A DNA stretch of 64,000 nucleotides from Xanthobacteraceae bacterium 501b. GTDB lineage: Bacteria > Pseudomonadota > Alphaproteobacteria > Rhizobiales > Xanthobacteraceae. The stretch lies in contig KB899087.1 of assembly GCA_000378025.1 (NCBI GenBank), positions 434,001 to 498,000 of the forward strand, written 5' to 3'. The notes beneath the pieces are model-generated. The model was given only the letters and a program-made list of their open reading frames with translations. It had not been told where the DNA came from and searched no databases. Below are positions 49,540 to 57,000 of this stretch, one piece after another (positions within the stretch are counted from its first letter, which is position 1; each line of letters starts with the position of its first letter). The translations under genes were made by a program, and so were the position numbers.

Positions 49540-50630
49540 ATGTCCCCCTCGATCCGCAGCGTGGCGACGACCTGTCCGCCCTCGATCTCCCGGAGATCGA
49601 AGGCGTGCCGGCCGGGATAATGAACGTCAAGCCGGCGGCGTAGATTGGCGAGGCCGAGCCCATGCCCGGCGCGCAGGCGATGGGCGGGCTCCAGCCGGCC
49701 GGTATTGGTGAGATCGACGCGCAGGGTCTCGCCCTCCAGCGCGACATGGACGGCAAGCTCCAGCACCTGCGAGCGGTCGCCATGCTCCACGGCGTTCTCG
49801 GCGAGCGGCTGGAGCAGGCTGTTGGGAAGGCGCCGGCCGGCAATGGCCGGGTCCATTTCCACCCGCACGCGCAGCCGGCCGCCGAACCTCGCCTGCTGGA
49901 TCCTGAGATAGGCCAGCAGCGCCGCGACCTCCTCCTCCACCGGCACCATGGGCGTGCGGATGCCGGCGAGGACATGGCGGAGATAATCGGTGAGATCGCG
50001 CAGCATCGCCAGCGCTGCATCGGGATGCTCGGGCACTTCCTCGGCGATGCCGTTCAGCGCGTTGAACAGGAAATGCGGGTTGATCTGCAGCCGCAAGTGC
50101 TGGATCTCGGCGGCGAGCGCCTCGGCCTTCGCCGCGAGCATCTGGGTCTCGGCGGTGAGCGCGGCGGCGTGCGCGGCCTGGCGCTGGCGATCGGCGCGCA
50201 ACCAGAAGAACAGGAGGCTCCAGCCGGTCAGCGCCACCGCGTAATGGGTGAAGGGCAGCGCGATCTCCTCCAGCGCCCCCCAGTCCGGAATCGCCCAGTC
50301 GAAAAGCTGGCGCGCCAGCATGGTGGCCGCGACCACCAGCGCCGAGGCCGCGCTGGAGAACAGCACCAGCACCCCGAAGATGCGCGGGCCGAGCACCGCG
50401 CCGGCGAAGGCGCCGTCATAGATGCGGCCGAGCACCGTCGAGAGGCCCACAAGCAGGAGAAAAGCCAGCCCGCTCATCGACAGCGCGGCGGTGAGGTCCT
50501 GATAGGTGATCTGCCGGTTCACCAGATCGACAAGGGTGAACAGGCCCCAGCCGGCGATCTGGATCCGGGCGAAGGAACCAAGGCGCCACCGCGCGCCGGG
50601 CGCAGCGATAGGCAGGGGCAGGGTGCTCAC
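49524..50630 (-). CDS. LytS-like sensor histidine kinase
   Basis: 368-residue membrane kinase. Four hydrophobic segments lie in residues about 22-145, a coiled coil in 148-180 (AAHAAALTAETQMLAAKAEA), then the His_kinase domain with phosphoacceptor His186 in LRLQINPHFLFNALNGIAEE, and an ATPase domain with LLQPLAENAVEHGDRSQVLE and GHGLGLANLRRRLD. No GAF or periplasmic sensor domain is seen, so the signal is probably membrane-borne. The partner is the overlapping LytTR regulator. It is divergent from the type I secretion operon, with a LytTR-type repeat pair between. Confidence 0.94.
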   Translation of the reverse strand: MSTLPLPIAAPGARWRLGSFARIQIAGWGLFTLVDLVNRQITYQDLTAALSMSGLAFLLLVGLSTVLGRIYDGAFAGAVLGPRIFGVLVLFSSAASALVVAATMLARQLFDWAIPDWGALEEIALPFTHYAVALTGWSLLFFWLRADRQRQAAHAAALTAETQMLAAKAEALAAEIQHLRLQINPHFLFNALNGIAEEVPEHPDAALAMLRDLTDYLRHVLAGIRTPMVPVEEEVAALLAYLRIQQARFGGRLRVRVEMDPAIAGRRLPNSLLQPLAENAVEHGDRSQVLELAVHVALEGETLRVDLTNTGRLEPAHRLRAGHGLGLANLRRRLDVHYPGRHAFDLREIEGGQVVATLRIEGDMCSAS

Positions 50631-50695
50631 CTGAAGGGCTCCGGGGACAGGGCAGGATCACAGGCAGGGAGGGCGGGGCGGGACCGCCGGCAGGC

Positions 50696-50725
50696 TCGTC
50701 GATTTCTGCGCCCCGTTCATCGAGT
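50696..50725. promoter_or_regulatory. LytTR-type direct repeats before the type I secretion operon
   Basis: TCGTCGATT (50696-50704), 12-bp spacer, TCATCGAGT (50717-50725); 7 of 9 positions agree. It lies 160-189 bp upstream of the ABC transporter and 66 bp from the kinase gene. 28 of 30 bases match 53950-53979. Confidence 0.7.
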
Positions 50726-50884
50726 CGCAGGCGTCGCGGCGGTGCCGGAGTGCTTAGCCCATGGCATCTTTCCCGCGCGGTGCCTAGAGCACGCGCCGAC
50801 CGGACCGTGGTGCCGGCCTGATGCGGCGCGGCTTCGCGCGCGGCCTGCGGCTTTCCGGCGGCTCACCGCTCACAGGATCTGCGA

Positions 50885-52606
50885 ATGGTCGTCCCGCCCG
50901 TTGCCCGTGCCCTGTCCTCCTGCCGGCCGGCCTTCCTCGCGGTGGCGGCGTTTTCGGCCGTGATCAACCTGTTGATGCTCGCCGGTTCGCTCTACATGCT
51001 GCAGGTCTATGACCGGGTGCTGAGCGCGCGCAGCGTGCCGACGCTGGTCGGCCTGTCGCTGCTGCTGCTGGCCGCCTATGCGCTGCAGGGCTTTCTCGAT
51101 TCGGTGCGGGTGAAAATGCTGGCGCGGATCGGCGCGCGCTTCGACGAGCAAATCTCCCCGCTCGCCTTTGCCGCCGCCCGCCGCCTGTCGCTGGCCGGAC
51201 GGCGCGCCGACGAGGCGCTGCAGCCGATCCGCGACCTCGATCACATCAGGGGCTTTCTCGCCTCGCTGGGCCCCACCGCGCTGTTCGACATGCCGTGGAT
51301 GCCGCTGTTCTTCGCCGGCTGCTTCCTGCTGCACCCCTGGCTCGGCCTGCTGGCGCTGGGCGGAGGCGTCCTCATCGTCGCGCTGACGCTGGCGAGCGAA
51401 CGGGCCAGCCGTTCGGCCCTCAAGGCGCAGATGGCCAGCCGCGCCGCGCGCGAGGCGCTGGCCGAGGCGTGCCGGCGCAATGCCGAGGCGGTCACGGCGA
51501 TGGGCATGGGCGGAGCCTTCGGCGGCAAGTGGCTGGAGGTCAACCGGCGCCATGTCGGCGACTGGCTGGCCGCCGCCGATATCACCGGGGCCAGCGGCGC
51601 CTTCGCCAAGGTGTTTCGCATGGTGCTGCAATCGGCGGTGCTGGGGCTCGGCGCCTATCTCGCCATTCACGACCAGATTTCCGGCGGGGCGATGATCGCC
51701 GCCTCGATCATGACCTCGCGGGCGCTGGCGCCGATCGAGATCGCGGTGGCTAACTGGAAGGGCTTCATCGCCGCCCGGCTCGGCAAGCGCCGGCTGGCCG
51801 AGCTGCTGGACGCGCCTTCAATGGCCGCGCGCGCGCCCACCGCGCTGCCGGCGCCGGCCGCCTCGCTCACGGCGGAGGCGCTTGTCGTGACCGCCCCCGG
51901 CCGCGCCGCACCCATCGTGACCGGCGTTTCGCTCCACTTGGAGGCCGGGCAGGGGCTCGGCATCATCGGCCCCAGCGCCTCCGGCAAGTCGACGCTGGTG
52001 CGGGCGCTGGTCGGCGTGTGGCCCGCGCTCAAGGGCGAGGTGCGGCTCGACGGCGCGCGGCTCGACCAATGGGCGCCGGACGCGCTGGGCCGCCATGTCG
52101 GCTACCTCCCGCAGGATGTCGAACTGTTCGACGGCACGGTGGCGGAGAACATCGCCCGTTTTGTCCCCAACGCCACGGCCGAGGCCATCCTCGCGGCGGC
52201 GCGGGCGGCGGGAGCGCATGAGCTGATCCTGCGGCTGGAACAGGGCTACGACACCCGCATCGGCGAGGGCGGGATGGCGCTTTCCGGCGGCCAGCGCCAG
52301 CGCATCGGGCTGGCCCGCGCGCTCTATGGCTCGCCCTTTCTCGTGGTTCTCGACGAGCCCAATTCCAACCTCGACACCCAGGGCGACGCCGCGCTGACGC
52401 GGGCGGTGCAGGGCGTGCGGGCGCGCGGCGGCATCGTGATCGTCGTCACCCATCGCCAGAGCGCCATCGCCGGGCTCGACCGGCTGGCGCTGATGGCCGA
52501 GGGCCGGCTGCAGGCCTTCGGACCGGCGGAGGAGGTGCTGGCAAAACTCGCCCGTGAGTCCCGCCTTGCCGGCCTGCCCGGCCTCAAGCCGGCGGTGGCC
52601 TCATGA
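50885..52606 (+). CDS. Type I secretion ABC transporter/permease (PrtD/HlyB type)
   Basis: 573-residue inner-membrane ATPase/permease that drives direct export of unfolded substrates through a TolC-like channel. About six membrane helices in residues 10-300 (e.g. FLAVAAFSAVINLLMLAGSL, LVGLSLLLLAAYALQGFL). The PrtD mark LYMLQVYDRVLSARSVPTL is present; there is no N-terminal C39-like domain. ATPase: Walker A GPSASGKSTLVRALV, signature LSGGQRQRIGLARAL, Walker B FLVVLDEPNSNLD. The stop overlaps the hlyD-type start (ATGA). A TolC gene is not in the window. Confidence 0.95.
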   Translation: MVVPPVARALSSCRPAFLAVAAFSAVINLLMLAGSLYMLQVYDRVLSARSVPTLVGLSLLLLAAYALQGFLDSVRVKMLARIGARFDEQISPLAFAAARRLSLAGRRADEALQPIRDLDHIRGFLASLGPTALFDMPWMPLFFAGCFLLHPWLGLLALGGGVLIVALTLASERASRSALKAQMASRAAREALAEACRRNAEAVTAMGMGGAFGGKWLEVNRRHVGDWLAAADITGASGAFAKVFRMVLQSAVLGLGAYLAIHDQISGGAMIAASIMTSRALAPIEIAVANWKGFIAARLGKRRLAELLDAPSMAARAPTALPAPAASLTAEALVVTAPGRAAPIVTGVSLHLEAGQGLGIIGPSASGKSTLVRALVGVWPALKGEVRLDGARLDQWAPDALGRHVGYLPQDVELFDGTVAENIARFVPNATAEAILAAARAAGAHELILRLEQGYDTRIGEGGMALSGGQRQRIGLARALYGSPFLVVLDEPNSNLDTQGDAALTRAVQGVRARGGIVIVVTHRQSAIAGLDRLALMAEGRLQAFGPAEEVLAKLARESRLAGLPGLKPAVAS

Positions 52607-53913
52607 CAAACGCCTCTCCCTCGGACCATGGCGCCGCCCTTCGCCGGCTGACCCTGCTGGGCGGCGCCGCCGTGCTGCTCTTCGCCGGTACGATCGGCGT
52701 CTGGGCGGTGACGTCGACGCTGACCGGCGCGGTGGTGGCCTCCGGCCAGTTCGTCGTCGACGGCAATGTGAAGAAGGTGCAGCACGCCACCGGCGGCATT
52801 GTCGGCGCGCTGAACGTGCGGGAGGGCGACCGGGTCGAGGAGGGGGCGGTGCTGATCCGGCTCGACGACACCATCACCCGCGCCAATCTCCAGCTGGTGA
52901 CGCAGCAGCTCGATGAATTCGCCGCCCGGCGCGGCCGGCTGCTGGCCGAGCGCGACGGGCTCAGCGCGAGCACGGTCGCGCCGGAACTGGCCGCGCGCGG
53001 CGGCGAGCCTGATATCGCGGCGCTGATCGCCTCCGAGCAGAACCAGTTCGCCGCCCGGCGCGCCGCGCGCGCGGGACGCCAGGCGCAGCTGGCCCGCCGC
53101 ATCGCCCAGCTGGAGGACGAGATCGCCGGGCTGCGGGCGCAGCAGGCGGCGCGCGACCGGCAGGCGGTGCTGATCGCCGAGGAACTGGCGGGCGTGCGCG
53201 AACTCTACGCCAAGAACCTGGTGGCGCTGAGCCGCAAGGCGGCGCTGGAGCGGGAAGCGGCCGAACTCGACGGCGAGAGCGGCCGCCTTGTCGCGGCGGT
53301 GGCGCAGGCCGAGGGCCGGATCGCCGAGACGCGGCTGCAGGTGATCGAGATCGACGACGTGCTGCGCGAAGAGGTGATGAAGGAGCTGGGCGAGATCCAG
53401 GCCAAGGCGGCCGAACTCACCGAGCGCCGCATCGCCGCCGAGGACCAGCTGAAGCGGGTCGACATAAGGGCGCCGAGCGCCGGCTTCGTGCACCAGCTCG
53501 CCGTGCACACGGTGGGCGGCGTCATCAGCCCGGCGGAACCGGCGATGCTGATCGTGCCGGCCCGCGAGGCGCTGCAGGTGGAGGTGCGGGTGAACCCGCC
53601 TGATATCGACCAGATCGTGCCCGGCCAGCCGGCGCAGATCCGCATCCACGCTTTCAACCAGCGCACCACGCCGCAGCTGGCCGGCACGGTGGCGCGCATC
53701 TCCGCCGACACCAGCCGCGACCCGCAGAGCGGGGCGGTGTTCTACACGCTGCGTGTGGCGATACCCGCCGAGGAACTGGCGCGGCTCGCCCCGCAGGCGG
53801 TGAGCCCGGGGATGCAGGCGGAGGTGTTTGTGCAGACGCAGGACCGCACGCCGCTGCACTACCTCGTCAAGCCGCTGCAGGACCAGATCGCCCGCGCCTT
53901 TCGCGAGCGCTGA
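52603..53913 (+). CDS. HlyD-family type I secretion adaptor
   Basis: 436-residue membrane-fusion protein that links the ABC exporter to the outer-membrane channel. One N-terminal helix (LTLLGGAAVLLFAGTIGVWA), then the lipoyl/beta region VVASGQFVVDGNVKKVQHAT, a long coiled-coil hairpin (about residues 95-270), the second lipoyl half IRAPSAGFVHQLAVHTVGGV, and a C-terminal beta barrel. Family marks VREGDRVEEGAVLIRLDDT and YLVKPLQDQIARAFRER are clear. It directly precedes the 1705-residue cellulase gene, which I take to be the cargo. Confidence 0.95.
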   Translation: MTNASPSDHGAALRRLTLLGGAAVLLFAGTIGVWAVTSTLTGAVVASGQFVVDGNVKKVQHATGGIVGALNVREGDRVEEGAVLIRLDDTITRANLQLVTQQLDEFAARRGRLLAERDGLSASTVAPELAARGGEPDIAALIASEQNQFAARRAARAGRQAQLARRIAQLEDEIAGLRAQQAARDRQAVLIAEELAGVRELYAKNLVALSRKAALEREAAELDGESGRLVAAVAQAEGRIAETRLQVIEIDDVLREEVMKELGEIQAKAAELTERRIAAEDQLKRVDIRAPSAGFVHQLAVHTVGGVISPAEPAMLIVPAREALQVEVRVNPPDIDQIVPGQPAQIRIHAFNQRTTPQLAGTVARISADTSRDPQSGAVFYTLRVAIPAEELARLAPQAVSPGMQAEVFVQTQDRTPLHYLVKPLQDQIARAFRER

Positions 53914-53949
53914 CCCTGCGGGAGGGGGGGCCCTGTGGGCCTGGCGGAC

Positions 53950-53979
53950 TCGTCGATTTCTGCGCCGCCTTCATCGAGT
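53950..53979 (+). promoter_or_regulatory. LytTR-type direct repeats before the cellulase gene
   Basis: TCGTCGATT (53950-53958), 12-bp spacer, TCATCGAGT (53971-53979). Both repeats are identical to those at 50696-50725; two spacer bases differ. It lies 90 bp upstream of the cellulase ATG. Confidence 0.72.
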
Positions 53980-54068
53980 GGCCGGGAGTGCCCCGGTGAT
54001 GATGACAGCGGCTCGTGCATTCTTTTGCCGCTCCGGTGAGAGCGGCGACCTGACGAGGAGAGCACAGA

Positions 54069-57000
54069 ATGGCCGGTACCCTCACTTCCGCGGAACTGCC
54101 TGAATCCGGCCAGCGGCGCATCGAGGGCTTCGATCCCGCCACCGACAAGCTCGATCTCGGCGGCAATTCGGTGCACGCCTATATCGTCGTCGACACGCCG
54201 GAAGGCGTCGCCTTCATGGACCCGTGGAGCGGCAAGCAGACGCTGATCGTCGGCGTCTCGCTCGGCCAGCTCACCGTCGACAGCTTCGTGCCTGTCGAGA
54301 ACGACCATCTGCGGCAGGATCTCAGCGGTGCGCTGGCCTGGGAGCACGGCATCGCCCGCGCGCCGCACACGGTCTATGCCCGCTCGCACGAGGTCGGCCA
54401 GATCGACCGGGTCGCCTTCGATGCCGACACCGATGTGGTCGACTTCCGCTATTACGGCACGCGCGAGCAGATCTACATGGTGGATGGCGCTGAGGGCGTG
54501 ATCATCGGCAACTACACCACCGGGCAGACGCTGATCCTGCTCGACACCACCGTGGCCGAGCTGTCCGTGGAGAATTTCCTGTTCCATTCCGCGCAAGTGC
54601 GGGAGGACCGGCTCTTCCTGCAGCTCGGCTTCGACTCGGTGCCGGATTCGCAGGTGATCGGCCGGGCCGACATTCCCACTGTCGGCAGCGATGTGTGGCC
54701 GACCGCCGCCGGCCCCGGCACGCCGCCGAGCGGCGTCACCGGCACCACCTATCTGATCGACTGGGACTACGGCACCAAGGCCGTGCTCGACTTCGATCCG
54801 GCGGTGGACCGGCTGGATTTCAAGTATTTCCGCCCCGCCGAGTTCACCGTGGCGGAGGTGAACGGCTCCACGGTCATCACCATTGTCGGGCAGAACCAGA
54901 CCTACACGCTGGCGGGCGTTACGCTGGCGGAACTCGACTACAACAACATCGTCGCGGTGGAGGATGCCACCTACCAGAAATGGCGTGGCCTGATCGAGGC
55001 GGCGGATGCCGGGGACGACACGCCGACGCTGCGGGTGGCGGATGCCCAGATCACCGAAGGCCAGAGCGGCACGAGCGTGATGAGCTTCACCGTTACGCTT
55101 TCCAAGGCGGCGGCGGGGGTGGTCAGCGTCGATTATTCCACGCTCAACGGCACGGCGCTGGCGGGTTCCGACTACCAGGCCGCCCTCGGCCGGCTGACCT
55201 TCCAGCCCGGCGAGACCAGCAAAACGGTGCAGGTCAATGTGATCGGCGACGCGACGTTCGAGCTGAATGAGGCGTTCGATCTCGTCCTGTCCTCGCCGTC
55301 AGGCGCGACGCTGGCGGATGAGCGGGCGACCGGCACCCTCGTCAATGACGACGTGGAGGCGCCGAACGTGCCGCCGGCCCTTTCCATCGCCGATCTCTCC
55401 GTCGCCGAGGGCGACGGGGCGCATGTGCATTTCATGTTCATGGTGACGCTCGACAAGGCCTCCACCAGCCCGGTGAGCGTGCAGTACCGCACCGGCAACG
55501 GCACGGCGCTGGCCGGCACGGATTATGAGGCGACCACCGGCACGCTCACCTTTGCGCCCGGCGAGACCGCCAAGCAGATCCATGTCGACGTGATCGGCGA
55601 CACGGTGGCGGAAGCCGATGAGCGGTTCACCGTGACCCTGCTCACCCCGACGGGGGCCACCATCGCCGATGGCGAGGCGACCGGAACGCTGCTGAATGAC
55701 GATGCCGCCGCGCCGGCGCCTTCCGGCGACAGCCTCGCCTTCGCGGTGTCGAGCAATTGGGGTGCCGGCTTCACCGGCGCGATGACGCTGAAGCCGGTCG
55801 CCACGCTGAATGGCTGGACGGTGGAATTCGACGCCTCTTTCGACATCTCCAACATCTGGAACGCCGAGATCGTCAGCCATGTCGGCGACCATTATGTGGT
55901 GCGCAACGCCAGCTGGAACGGCAAGGTGGCGGCGGGCGGCACGGTGAGCTTCGGCTTCCAGGCCTCGCCCGGCGGGGCGGCCATTGTGGCGGAGGATTTC
56001 GTCGTCAATGGCAGCCCGGCGGGCGGCGGGACGAACCCGGTGCCTGTGCTGCCGACGCTGGCCGTCGCCGATGCGAGCGTGGCCGAGGGCAATGACGGCA
56101 CCGCCTATCTCTCCTTCACCGTCACCCTCTCCAAGGCCGCGACCAGCGCCGTGAGCGTCGCCTATGCCAGCGCCAATGGCACGGCGGTGGCGGGGCAGGA
56201 CTATCAGGCGGTGTCCGGCACGTTGACCTTCGCGGCGGGGGAGACCTCCAAGGTCATCCGCGTGCCGGTGACGGGCGACACGGCGGTGGAGGCGAACGAG
56301 GCGCTGAGCCTCACGCTCTCCAGCCCCTCCGGCGCCACGCTGGCGGACGGAACCGCGACCGGCACCATCCTCAATGACGACATAGCGCCGGTTATGCCGA
56401 CGCTGGCCATCGCCGATGCGAGCGTGAGCGAGGGCAATGACGGCACCGCCTATCTCTCTTTCACCGTCACCCTCTCCAAGGCCGCGACCAGCGCGGTGAG
56501 CGTCGCCTATGCCAGCGCCAGTGGCACGGCGGTGGCGGGGCAGGACTATCAGGCGGTGTCCGGCACGCTGACCTTTGCCGCCGGCGAGACCTCCAAGGTC
56601 ATCCGCGTGCCGGTGACGGGCGACACGGTGGTCGAGGGCAACGAGGCGCTGAGCCTCACGCTCTCCAACCCCTCCGGCGCGACGCTGGCGGATGGGAGCG
56701 CGACCGGCACCATCCTCAATGACGATGTGGCGCCGCCGCCCACCCTCTCCGTGTCCGGCACAACCGTGGCGGAGGGCGATGCTGGCGGCGGCGGCGTGGC
56801 GGAGGGCTGGTTCTCCACCTCCGGCAACCAGATCGTCGATTCCGCCGGCAATGCGGTGAAGATCGCCGGGGTGAACTGGTTCGGCTTCGAATCCACCAAT
56901 GCCTCGCCGCATGGCGTCTGGACCCGGCCCTATACCGACATGATGGACCAGATGAAGGAGCTGGGCTTCAACACCATCCGCCTGCCCTTCGCCAGCGCCA

